In this document: in pieces, positions 42,668 to 51,970 of the stretch
How positions within the stretch are numbered: position 1 is the first letter of the stretch
How the letters are laid out: every line of letters starts with the position of its first letter
Assembly: GCA_024644085.1 (NCBI GenBank)
Contig: JAHELS010000006.1
Coordinates: forward strand, 1 to 64,000
Source of the DNA: Rhodopirellula sp.
Lineage (GTDB): Bacteria; Planctomycetota; Planctomycetia; Pirellulales; Pirellulaceae
DNA: 64,000 nucleotides
Direction of reading: 5' to 3'
Made by a program: the position numbers and the translations under genes
Notes under the pieces: generated by a model
Databases searched by the model: none
What the model was told of the DNA's origin: nothing
The model's input: the letters and a program-made list of their open reading frames with translations, nothing else

Positions 42668-45655
42668 TCAGAATTCCTTCGCTTCGCCGAACAGCACGCC
42701 CGGCACATAGACCGCCAACCCCGAGAGCGCCGCGACCATCCAGGGCTCGAGCAGACTGGCAACGCCTGGAATTCCAAACATCGGGCCAAACAGGATCACG
42801 ATTGTTGCCACCGCCGCAAACGGTGTCATCCGCCAACCGGACACGAAGGCGGACATGACCAACAACAATCCTGCCCATCCGACCGACCAGGGTGACGTGC
42901 CCAGGAGCTGTGTGTCCGATTCGGTTTCGCCAGCCGCGGCAGCAGCACCACGCAGCGCCGTTGAAACTTCACCGAGGTCAGCGCTTTGGATGTTCTTGAA
43001 TGATTCGAACAGCCCACTGCTGTTACCCCATAACGCGAAGATGGCCAACAAAATGCAACCGGCCAACAACCGCGTCTGACCCCCCAGAGCAAATCGGATC
43101 GGTGCAAGTGGATCACGTTTCTTTTTGTACTTGCCGCTTCGCGCGTCGGCCAACATCGCCTTCATTCTCGCCCGCTTTTCTTCGGCGGCCGCTTGCGCAT
43201 CGGCGGTTGAGGTCGACACTTCTCTCGCGTTGTCCATGACGGCGGCGGCCATCTGCCACGCACGGTCTCTCGCCTCATCGGCGCTCAGCCCCTCGCTCTG
43301 CAACCCGTGCTGCTCGATCTTCGCAAGACGTTTGTGATCGCGTGCGTCCCGATTCACCCTGGCTTTGGAATCCAACGCAGCACAGATCTTGTCACGCCAT
43401 GAATTGGCAGACGTCGATGCCGAAAAGGAAGGGTCCCCTTTTAACTTTGTCCGCATCGTGCAAAGGGATGGATAACCAAACAAGTCCTCGAAAAGCGGCT
43501 GCCATCCCTTGCCCCCATACCGCGCCGCAAACGATCGGACACCTTCTTCGTCCGCCCCCTCGATTCGAAGATCTCGAATGAACCGTTCCGCCTCGTCGAG
43601 AATCGAGGCACGGCTGCCTCTCGACGGGGCAATCAGTGCAAAGTGAAACGCGGCGCCGGTGATCGCGCCGAGCAACAATCCGACAAAAAAGCCGGGCCAC
43701 AAACCCGAAATCAGCACCACAAGCAACAGCACGCAAGCCCCAATGATCGCGACCAGATAATCGACCCACGACAGCGAGCCGATCCAACCGCGCAAACTCG
43801 TCACCAACGCACTGCGTCCACCTCGGGCACCGAGAATCAAAGCCGTGCCGACTGTGGCGAGAAACAGGACCGGGCCGAACAACAACCAACCAAAGCCCGC
43901 CACGACGGGCAACAGCACCGTCAATAACCCGCTCACCGCGACCAACGCCGCGAACAACGGCTTGGTCATCCGGATCAGCGGTGCTGCGCTGCGATAGCGA
44001 GAAGCGATCGATTCCCACCTGTCGGCCTGGGCAACCGTCGGAGAAAACTGTCCCTCGTCGCTGTAGCCCAGGAACGATTCGAGGGCAGCGATCATTTCCG
44101 ATAACGACGCGTACCGATCCTCAGGACGCTTTGCCATCGCCCGCTCGACAATGCGCTCGAGCGGTTCGGGCACGCGGGTGCTGATGGAACGCAAACTCGG
44201 CAGCGGCTGCTGGGCGTGCTGTTGCAGCACTTCGGAAACCACAGTACCGTCGAAAGGCGGCCGTCCGACCAGCATGTAGAACAGCGTACAACCCAGTGAA
44301 TAAATGTCGGCGCGATGGTCGACTGCGGCCGCGTCGATTCCCTGCTCGGGCGCCATATAGGCGGGCGTTCCCACTGCGGTTCCCTGCATCGTCACTTGCG
44401 TGCCGCTCTCCAAACCGCTCATCGACGTGATACCGGCATCCGAATCGGTATCTGCCTGGTCGGGAATCTTCACCAGCCCGAGATCCGCGACCTTGATCAC
44501 GCCCTCGTCACTTAGCAACAGATTCGCCGGCTTCACGTCGCGGTGAACCATCCCATTGCGATGGGCGAACTGTAAACCACGAGCCGCCTGCAACGTGTAG
44601 CCCGCCGCCAACTTCGGATCGAGTGCTCCCTTCTCGCGGATCAATTCGTCAAGCGGCCCTCCACGCACCCATTCCATGCTGAAGAAATGCCGGCCCGCAT
44701 CCTCGCCAAAGTCGTAAATCTGTACCACGTTATGATGGGTCAGCTGGGCCGCCGCGTATGCTTCGCGAACAAACCGTGCCAACGACGCTGGGTTGTTCGC
44801 CAATCGATCACGAATTGTCTTTAGCGCCACCAGGCGATCGAGTGAAACCTGTTTGGCTTCGTAAACCGCACCCATCGCGCCGCGTCCGAGCAGCCGCAAT
44901 ACCCGATAGCCGCCAAGCCGCTCGGGCACTTCAGCCACATCGCCGCCGCGCGACGCCGAGACTTGGCGCGATGCCGATCTTCCGCTCGACGCGCCAGCCG
45001 AAACCAACGGCTTGGCTGATCGCCCCGCTTTGCTGGCGACCCTCTTACTCTCCTCCACAACAGTTCCGTCGACCGTCGCATCAACGTTGCCCGCCGTTTC
45101 GTCGGCCGCGCCGACCGTCACGCCCGGATCACCCTGCGAGGCCGGCCGCTGCTGGCGAGAAGCTACCGAAGATGAATTCGCGGCGCCGGCCCCAGTCGAC
45201 GGATCGAGCGTGGCCTGGTCGACGGTCGCCTGGTCGACGGTCGCCTGGTCGACGGTCGCCTGGTCGACGGTCGCCTGGTCGAGCGCAGGCTGTTCAACAG
45301 TCGCCTGATCGAGCGCAGGCTGTTCAACAGTCGCCTGATCGAGCGTGGCCTCCACGCCATCATTCTCGCTGGCTGCGGGTTTCCCAACCGCCGATTCAAC
45401 CGCTGAATCAACCGTTGCCTCGACGGTGCTATTGCTGGGCGCTGCGTCACCCGTTGTCGCCTCGGGATTCGCCCGCTTCTTGTTGGTGCGACTCTTATCC
45501 TGGGACAATCGCCCGACGCCAACTTTGGGTGGGTCATCATCGGTGACTTTGAGGCGAAATGCCTTACCGCAATGTTTGCATTTGGGCCGATAACTCCCCG
45601 GCTTCGGCTGACCGAGTGACAGGACCGATTCGCACTCGGGGCACTTGATTCGCAT
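42668..45655 (-). CDS. Membrane Ser/Thr protein kinase with N-terminal Zn-ribbon and repeat linker
   Basis: CPEC...CKHC; GRGAMGAVYEAK; HRDVKPANLLL; APEQG; C-terminal transmembrane segments. Confidence 0.9.
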   Translation of the reverse strand: MRIKCPECESVLSLGQPKPGSYRPKCKHCGKAFRLKVTDDDPPKVGVGRLSQDKSRTNKKRANPEATTGDAAPSNSTVEATVDSAVESAVGKPAASENDGVEATLDQATVEQPALDQATVEQPALDQATVDQATVDQATVDQATVDQATLDPSTGAGAANSSSVASRQQRPASQGDPGVTVGAADETAGNVDATVDGTVVEESKRVASKAGRSAKPLVSAGASSGRSASRQVSASRGGDVAEVPERLGGYRVLRLLGRGAMGAVYEAKQVSLDRLVALKTIRDRLANNPASLARFVREAYAAAQLTHHNVVQIYDFGEDAGRHFFSMEWVRGGPLDELIREKGALDPKLAAGYTLQAARGLQFAHRNGMVHRDVKPANLLLSDEGVIKVADLGLVKIPDQADTDSDAGITSMSGLESGTQVTMQGTAVGTPAYMAPEQGIDAAAVDHRADIYSLGCTLFYMLVGRPPFDGTVVSEVLQQHAQQPLPSLRSISTRVPEPLERIVERAMAKRPEDRYASLSEMIAALESFLGYSDEGQFSPTVAQADRWESIASRYRSAAPLIRMTKPLFAALVAVSGLLTVLLPVVAGFGWLLFGPVLFLATVGTALILGARGGRSALVTSLRGWIGSLSWVDYLVAIIGACVLLLVVLISGLWPGFFVGLLLGAITGAAFHFALIAPSRGSRASILDEAERFIRDLRIEGADEEGVRSFAARYGGKGWQPLFEDLFGYPSLCTMRTKLKGDPSFSASTSANSWRDKICAALDSKARVNRDARDHKRLAKIEQHGLQSEGLSADEARDRAWQMAAAVMDNAREVSTSTADAQAAAEEKRARMKAMLADARSGKYKKKRDPLAPIRFALGGQTRLLAGCILLAIFALWGNSSGLFESFKNIQSADLGEVSTALRGAAAAAGETESDTQLLGTSPWSVGWAGLLLVMSAFVSGWRMTPFAAVATIVILFGPMFGIPGVASLLEPWMVAALSGLAVYVPGVLFGEAKEF
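45213..45340. repeat. In-frame 15-bp (x5) and 30-bp (x2) tandem repeats in the kinase linker
   Basis: GCCTGGTCGACGGTC repeated from 45213; exact 30-mer GAGCGCAGGCTGTTCAACAGTCGCCTGATC at 45281 and 45311. Confidence 0.95.
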
Positions 45656-45700
45656 GTGTCAAACTCGGTCACTCATGTTGCAAAAAAGAATGATCATTTT

Positions 45701-47017
45701 CTATTGGCCCCTGATCCACGTGGCAAACCGTTCACGCAGCGGTGGCCGCGCGACGTCCTCGACCAACGACGGCAGGGAATCAGCGCAGCGGATCAGCGTT
45801 TGACCGATCAAGCCGCACGCCTCGTCACTGCGATTGGATCCGATCTCGCGCAACCGAGCCAGCAAATCAACCGACCACGACGCGTGCCAATCGACCGACG
45901 CAGCCGCCACCAACTTAATCAAGTCCTGCACATCCATGTTCATTCGGGCCGAAAGCGATGCGATTTGACGCGAGTTGCCGGCGGTCAACCATCGTTCCAA
46001 CGCGATACGGCTCGACGCGCCGTCGATCAAATGAATCTTGCCATCGTGATCGACCATCAGGTTATCGGAATGAATGCCCCCGTGAGTCGCTTGGGCGTGA
46101 TGCGCCGCGGCCACCGCGAACGCGACCCGCGAAAGATCGACGAGTTGAACACGGGGGGCCTGGTCCGCACGGTGCGACTGGAAGGAACGGGCAAACAGCC
46201 ACGGACGCACGACGCCGAGATGCCGGTGCTGGATGGCCGCGACGCTCGGCCGGACCCAACAGGGGTTGCGGACCGACGCGGCGCGCTCGCAAGCATCGAG
46301 CACCTGCTCAATCTCTGCCTCCGAGACTTGCACAGGCAGCTCGGAAATCTTCAAGGCGAGTGGGATGCCGCGGACTGAATCGCGGCCGCGGATCAGCCAT
46401 CGTCCCGGCCCGCTGGCGACGCAGCGATCCCCGATAAACCATTCCGGCACGTCGACCGGGTAGGGTGTCAACGGCGTGACCGGCAACGCTGGCTCGGCAG
46501 CGAAGGGCAATTCATCGATTGAAAAATCTCCAGAGTGTGAATTCACTCTGTCGGTGTCGATCAACATCGTGCCCTCGGTATCACCATCACCATGATCGGG
46601 GACGATGCTGTTGCCGGCACCCGTCGTCGGCGCGGCTTTTTCATCGGCGAAATCGATTTGCACCAGCTCGCGAATCGGGTCGGCCAGGTCGGGAAACCGC
46701 CGCGACAACACTTCCACATCGACTTTAGCCCCCAATTCCACCGAGACGCAAACCTCGGCGTCAATCAGGTCGAGTAGATTTGACTTCGTGCAAAGGGCGG
46801 GATACTCGTCGAGGTAATCTTCGACCTGCACCGGGTGTGACATGCGTCGCCGCTGCATCAAGTCGATGCAGACAATATCGACGAGCTGATTCTCTTCAAG
46901 CGGCCTTCCTCGGAGCAAATCTGCGAGCGGGGACTCCGGATCTCTCCGACGTTCGGCGCGAAGCCACTGAATCAGACTGTCGATTGATGCGGGCCGCGGA
47001 TCGGTTGTCTCGCCCAT
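45701..47017 (-). CDS. Predicted pseudokinase (STK-like domain without catalytic HRD aspartate)
   Basis: Kinase-like fold; catalytic loop HGGIHSDNLMV in place of HRDLKPENI, DGA in place of DFG; N-terminal VEDYLDEYPAL motif seen in planctomycete STKs. Confidence 0.75.
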   Translation of the reverse strand: MGETTDPRPASIDSLIQWLRAERRRDPESPLADLLRGRPLEENQLVDIVCIDLMQRRRMSHPVQVEDYLDEYPALCTKSNLLDLIDAEVCVSVELGAKVDVEVLSRRFPDLADPIRELVQIDFADEKAAPTTGAGNSIVPDHGDGDTEGTMLIDTDRVNSHSGDFSIDELPFAAEPALPVTPLTPYPVDVPEWFIGDRCVASGPGRWLIRGRDSVRGIPLALKISELPVQVSEAEIEQVLDACERAASVRNPCWVRPSVAAIQHRHLGVVRPWLFARSFQSHRADQAPRVQLVDLSRVAFAVAAAHHAQATHGGIHSDNLMVDHDGKIHLIDGASSRIALERWLTAGNSRQIASLSARMNMDVQDLIKLVAAASVDWHASWSVDLLARLREIGSNRSDEACGLIGQTLIRCADSLPSLVEDVARPPLRERFATWIRGQ

Positions 47018-47658
47018 CAGATCTCTTCGTCGTGGAAACCGATGTCAGCGCGTACACGGTCCAGGGCGCGTCGCACACGCATGCGAGCCGTATCGGCCTT
47101 GATGCCCAGTGCTTCACCGATTTCGTTCCAGTCACGGTTCTCGAGCATCATGTCGATCGCGCGGGCATCCTCCTTGGTGACCAGTGATCGAATCCTTGAC
47201 AAGACTTCGCGACGCAACGCGATCTGACTGGGCGTGACCTGTCGATTCGCCATCGTCATTTCGTCGACGGGCGTCCCTTCGTTGCGGCGAAAATCACGGC
47301 ACTGACGCGCCAACGTCCGAAATGTATCGAGGACCTGGTTATCAATTGCCCGCAGCACATAGGCGAGCACATCATCCGGTGTGACGCCCTGCTCGCCGTA
47401 GCGACGAGCCATGTCGGCCATCACGTCATTGCAAATGTCCATCGATTCGGCCTGGCCCATCAATCCGTATTGGCGAAGCCGCGTTCGAGCGCGGCGCCGC
47501 AGTTGGTCGCCAAATCGACGCCAAACAATCTCCAAGGGTTCAGCGGCGACCGATGACGTTGCGGCGTCGGATCGAAATTCGTTTGCTGCTGAAGGGCGAT
47601 CCGAATCATCTGGGATCGAATCATCTGGGATCGATGGGTCGGTCACTGGATGTACCAT
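47017..47658 (-). CDS. ECF-like RNA polymerase sigma factor
   Basis: Region 2-like helices and C-terminal HTH DWNEIGEALGIKADTARMRVRRALDRVR; start set at MVHPVTD; 1-nt overlap (TGATG) with the pseudokinase start. Confidence 0.85.
   Translation of the reverse strand: MVHPVTDPSIPDDSIPDDSDRPSAANEFRSDAATSSVAAEPLEIVWRRFGDQLRRRARTRLRQYGLMGQAESMDICNDVMADMARRYGEQGVTPDDVLAYVLRAIDNQVLDTFRTLARQCRDFRRNEGTPVDEMTMANRQVTPSQIALRREVLSRIRSLVTKEDARAIDMMLENRDWNEIGEALGIKADTARMRVRRALDRVRADIGFHDEEI
47603..47632. repeat. 15-bp in-frame direct repeat (x2) in the sigma factor N-terminus
   Basis: GAATCATCTGGGATC twice, encoding SIPDDSIPDDS. Confidence 0.9.
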
Positions 47659-47880
47659 GCCGCCAGAGCGAGGTGGGGAATGTGCGACGTAACGCTGCCG
47701 GTAACGGCCTCTTTCAAGAGTCACCGTACGGCGGTAATGGCAAAGGCGACATCGCATGCCACAACCGAACAACCGAATCACCGCCGCAGAGAGTCCATGA
47801 TCGACCATGCGGAGTCGATCATGCTTTGAGGGGGGCTCCGGAGTGCCAGTTTACCAGCATTCGTGAGGGCCAGCCGATTT

Positions 47881-50800
47881 TCAGGATTTCTCGCTGACCG
47901 GATCGACTTCGGACACTGAATCCGTCGGCTCTTGCGCTTCGTTTACCTCGTCCGCTTCGTTGTTCGAAGCCAGCCGCTTCTTGGCCTGGGCGAACATGCT
48001 CAAGCCCTCTTTGAGCGAAATCGCCGCTACGATCACAGTCATCGCCACGGCGAGCCAGCGAATGTTGCCGGGGATAAAGAAATAGCAGGCGATCCCGCAC
48101 AGCAAGGCGCCGGCCGCACAGCCGACATTCACCGCGCCGCGGATCTGAGTATCGCGAGTTTGCATGCGAACGCTTCTGCTGATCGCACTGCGTGCCGATT
48201 CGTTCGCCAGTTTTCGCATGGCCGACAAATCGCTGTTCTTTTCCGGTGCCTGCGAACGAGGCACCAATGGGGCCTCAGGATCGACCGCTTCTTCCTCGGT
48301 CTCTTCGTAAGGTTCGGCGTGCACTTCCGTCTCAACCGAGGTCAAGACGCTCGGCTCGGACGTCGTTGAAATCGACACCGACTCGGTGGGATCACCGTCC
48401 TCGGACGACTCGCCCTGACAGCGTTGCAGCAATCGATTCATGTAGGCTTCGATCGAATCATCATTCGGAGCCGGTTCCGAAACGGGTGGATCGACCTGGG
48501 CCGGCTCCTGATGAGCTTCCGGTTGATACGATGCCGTCGAATCCGAATCGACAGATTCATCGCCTGCGGTTTCATATCCGCCCGCAACCGAATCGTAGTC
48601 ACCGGATTCGTCAGCTGAATCGTAGTCACCAGATTCGTAGTCAGCTGAATCGTATTCGCCCGATTCGTATGCGCCCGCCTCGTAATCGCCTGGCGCGTAC
48701 TGACCGGCCTCCTGTTCAGCCGACCCATGTTCGGCCGATGCGAACGGACCTGATTCGTTTTCACTCGACTCGTATCCGCCCACACCATCGCCGTCCGCCG
48801 CGTAGCTGCCCTCTGACTCCGTGTTCGTCTCGTCGGTCGTCTCGTACGGGCTTGATTCACGAACCTCTTCGACACGATAGCCGTCCGGGTTGTTCGACCA
48901 CTGGCTGGTGTACGATTCTTCGGAATGTTCCTGGTCCCACGATACCGGCTCTTGTTCGTCCAGACCGGGCGATTGTGGAGCGTCGTCCATGACGAAGGTG
49001 CCATCGGGCGGAGTATCGATCGCAGCTTCGTCGGCGGATTCGGTCTCCAGGTCTTGAATCAACATGCTGGCCAACGAACCTTCGACGACCGAGTCATCGC
49101 CTGGGGATGCGTCACCGAGCGGTTCACCTGCGTCGTCGCCGGGTTCCTCGCCGAAGTGATTCTCCGGCGGCGCGGCCGCGTCACTCAAGTCATGCGCCGA
49201 CTCGTCTCCGGCGAAGCTACTTTCGTCCTGCAGATCTCCTTCCGATGATGGCAGCCCGGCGTCATGTTGCGGCAGAGCTTCGTCGGTGTCTCGGTACGCC
49301 GGATCGGTGCTCTTGAACGTATCCTCTGCATGACTCCCGCCATCATTTTCGAACCCGCCCGCGCCGGGCTGAAATGCGCCGTCACCAAATTCTTCTGTCG
49401 TCTCGTAGGTCGATTCCGGAGTGTCCCACCCCTGCGATTCACTCTCAACCGATTCCCCGGTATCCGACCAGGGCGAGTCGGACTCGGCGGCTGAGGCGTC
49501 ACCCCAAACGTCGTCCGTTTCCCCTTTGACGTCCGAGTCACCGGCCCACGCCGACTCTGGCGAAGACTCGCTCGCAGGCTCGCTTGCATCCTCGGTACTG
49601 TGATCATTCCAGAATCCCGTGCCGGCCGGAGTATCATCTGTGGCCGGTGGGTTTTCCGCTGCGCTAGCGTCAGCGTCCCAGGGAGAGATCCCATCGGACT
49701 CCGCTGAGGGGTCGCCCAACTCGGGAGCGTCGTTTTCGTCATGAGACTCGACCTGCGCGCTGTCCCACGCGGCGGTTTGCTCGACGTTTGCGGCGGGATC
49801 GGATCGGCCCTCTCGCGGGCTGTCGGTCCCCCAGTCGCCGTCGGCCGATTGCTCCTGGTCGACGACATGATCATTCGTGGACTCGTCCCCTGGCCACGGC
49901 GAGTCGTCGTCGGCCGCAGTCGCCGCTGAGCTGTCACCGCAGTCCGGTTCTCCAGCGGCAACGCTGGACAATTCCTCGGACTCCGTTGCTTCGGCGCCGC
50001 TGCACTCTTCGGCGCCGCTGGACTCTTCGGCGCCGCTGTACGCTTCGGTATCGGATTGATCCGGTGGGCCGGCCACCGACGGCGTACCGGCGGCGAGCGC
50101 GAGCGAATCGCCAGGTGATTCATGTTGGTCGAGATTTGCCAGCGCATCTTCGTAATCGCGCTTCATCTGGTCCAACTTTACGTTGGCCCCGTCGAGTTCG
50201 CTTCTGAGCGAGTCGAACGCTTCGGTTGTGGGCCTGGAAGTCAATTCCTGTTGTGCTTCGTCTCTTTCGTGCTGCATCGTGTCGAGCCGCGCCGAAAGAT
50301 CCGCATTGGCTTCGCGAAGGTCGGCCAATTCGCTGTTGGCATTGGCCAACTCTGTCGACAACTGCTCCATCGCGGTTCGCAGTTCATCAGCTTCGGCGGT
50401 CCAACTTTCGCGATCCTGTTCACCCCGTTGGCTGCTCTGTTGAACCAACGATTCGAGTTGCCGTACTGATTCACATGCTTCTTCGTAGTCATGTCGGAGT
50501 CGGGACGATTCTTCGCCGGCCTCTGAAACGCTTTGATGCAGCTCTTCGACTTGCTGCCGCAACTCCTGGGCGACTCGCTGGCTTTCTTCGAGAGCGGCCT
50601 GCTGTTGCTGCTCGTCGACACCCTGGCCCGATTTCAACGCTTCGATCTGGGCCGACATTTCTTCGACGCGTGAGAGCGCTTCGGTTCGTCTCGCTTCGCT
50701 TTCGGCCTGGGCGTCGATCGCCTCGTCCCGCGATTTTTCCAACTCGAGTCGCAAACGCTCATGTTCTTCGCGTTGTTGTTGTTCGCGCTGTTCAATGTCT

Positions 50801-51897
50801 TCCTGTTGACTCGAGAGCACCTCGATCTGCTTGTTCAAGCTCTCGAACTGTTCTCGCATCCGGCTGACCGCCTCGGTGGCCGAGTCGGCTTGCTGCTGGG
50901 ATTGGTGCAGCTGCCTGGTGGCTTCTTCAAGCCGCCGTCGGTATTCGAATTCCTCGTTTCGGAATTCATTTTCCCTCTGGCGGAACTGTTCCTGGCGGCT
51001 CTGCGTTTCTTCCCGAAGGCGAATCAATTCCTCTTGCCGCTGTGCAAATTCGTCGTACAACTGAAACGCTGCCGCTTCCTGGCTCTGCAACCTCGACTCA
51101 CGGCGATACAAATTCTCGGCACGCGACCAAAGTTCCGTTTCTCGGGATCGGAGATCACTTTCCCGTTCATCACAACGGTCCTCGCGGCGATCGCATTCCG
51201 ATTGACGCTCGCGCCATTGATCGATCTCCCGACGCAGCCGCTCACGCCAGATCACGTCTTCGCTCGACGGCAATTCGCTCCGCTCGCCACCGAGAGACTT
51301 TCTCCCACCCATAGCGGCGCGGCCGAACCGACCGGATGGCTCCGTGACCGGAGAATCAAAGACCGAACGCGGCGCGGTCTCGAACCGTGGTCCCAATGGT
51401 GATGCGGATGCTTTTGTCGATGACAACAACTCGAATTGGTACGCGCCAAGTCGAAGAACGTCACCCGACTCTAACGTCGCCTCCGTCATGCGTGTGCCAT
51501 TGACCTGGATCGGCACCGAATAGGCACGAACGAGGATACGTGAGGCGTCGCGAATCAGGACGGCGTGCATCGGTCGCAGCGCATGATCGCTTAAGCGAAT
51601 CGAACAGCCCTCGGCACTGCCGAACGTGTACCGGTTGCCCGTCAAACGCAAACGCCGAATCGGGGCGCCGGGGCGAATCACGCGAAACTCGATCGCGTCG
51701 GTCTGCGGACCCTCCGGACCGGATCCCCCGAACCCGGTTGGGGCGACTGGCTTCACGTCGGATGACGCATCTTGCTCGGGAATCGAGCTTTCCACGCCGC
51801 CATTTGAATCGGCAAAGATCGGGGTGGCGAAATGTGGATCGACCGCAGATTCCGGGCCCGCGTCCAATGGCGATCCATTCGTGTGATCTGTACTCAC
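47881..51897 (-). CDS. Large FHA-domain protein with coiled coil, acidic low-complexity region and C-terminal transmembrane helices
   Basis: FHA-like YTFGSAEGCSIRLSDHALRPMHAVLI; long E/Q/R coiled coil; ESGEYDSADYESGDYDSAD acidic repeats; GTG start at 51897 with AGGGA upstream, in frame with the longer track ORF. Confidence 0.8.
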   Translation of the reverse strand: MSTDHTNGSPLDAGPESAVDPHFATPIFADSNGGVESSIPEQDASSDVKPVAPTGFGGSGPEGPQTDAIEFRVIRPGAPIRRLRLTGNRYTFGSAEGCSIRLSDHALRPMHAVLIRDASRILVRAYSVPIQVNGTRMTEATLESGDVLRLGAYQFELLSSTKASASPLGPRFETAPRSVFDSPVTEPSGRFGRAAMGGRKSLGGERSELPSSEDVIWRERLRREIDQWRERQSECDRREDRCDERESDLRSRETELWSRAENLYRRESRLQSQEAAAFQLYDEFAQRQEELIRLREETQSRQEQFRQRENEFRNEEFEYRRRLEEATRQLHQSQQQADSATEAVSRMREQFESLNKQIEVLSSQQEDIEQREQQQREEHERLRLELEKSRDEAIDAQAESEARRTEALSRVEEMSAQIEALKSGQGVDEQQQQAALEESQRVAQELRQQVEELHQSVSEAGEESSRLRHDYEEACESVRQLESLVQQSSQRGEQDRESWTAEADELRTAMEQLSTELANANSELADLREANADLSARLDTMQHERDEAQQELTSRPTTEAFDSLRSELDGANVKLDQMKRDYEDALANLDQHESPGDSLALAAGTPSVAGPPDQSDTEAYSGAEESSGAEECSGAEATESEELSSVAAGEPDCGDSSAATAADDDSPWPGDESTNDHVVDQEQSADGDWGTDSPREGRSDPAANVEQTAAWDSAQVESHDENDAPELGDPSAESDGISPWDADASAAENPPATDDTPAGTGFWNDHSTEDASEPASESSPESAWAGDSDVKGETDDVWGDASAAESDSPWSDTGESVESESQGWDTPESTYETTEEFGDGAFQPGAGGFENDGGSHAEDTFKSTDPAYRDTDEALPQHDAGLPSSEGDLQDESSFAGDESAHDLSDAAAPPENHFGEEPGDDAGEPLGDASPGDDSVVEGSLASMLIQDLETESADEAAIDTPPDGTFVMDDAPQSPGLDEQEPVSWDQEHSEESYTSQWSNNPDGYRVEEVRESSPYETTDETNTESEGSYAADGDGVGGYESSENESGPFASAEHGSAEQEAGQYAPGDYEAGAYESGEYDSADYESGDYDSADESGDYDSVAGGYETAGDESVDSDSTASYQPEAHQEPAQVDPPVSEPAPNDDSIEAYMNRLLQRCQGESSEDGDPTESVSISTTSEPSVLTSVETEVHAEPYEETEEEAVDPEAPLVPRSQAPEKNSDLSAMRKLANESARSAISRSVRMQTRDTQIRGAVNVGCAAGALLCGIACYFFIPGNIRWLAVAMTVIVAAISLKEGLSMFAQAKKRLASNNEADEVNEAQEPTDSVSEVDPVSEKS
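49990..50043. repeat. 18-bp in-frame tandem repeat (x3) in the FHA-protein gene
   Basis: TTCGGCGCCGCTGNACTC three times. Confidence 0.9.
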
Positions 51898-51910
51898 CGT
51901 CTGTCCCTTC

Positions 51911-51970
51911 CCTGTTTGACAACGCTTGGGCCTGTTTGACGACGCTTGGCCCTGTTCAACAACGCTTGGC
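51911..51970. repeat. 20-bp tandem repeat (x3) just upstream of the FHA-protein start
   Basis: CCTGTTTGACAACGCTTGGG / CCTGTTTGACGACGCTTGGC / CCTGTTCAACAACGCTTGGC. Confidence 0.95.

Noticed and set aside
45213-45340. CRISPR array
   Set aside because: Repeats are contiguous, without unique spacers, and in frame within a kinase gene.
44758-45546. Plus-strand 262-aa ORF with RSPGRRSPGRRSPGR repeats
   Set aside because: Antisense reading of the kinase linker repeat; the kinase frame is well supported.
49185-50147. 320-aa minus-strand ORF in another frame of the FHA gene
   Set aside because: Arg/Pro/Thr-rich out-of-frame reading of the acidic repeat region.
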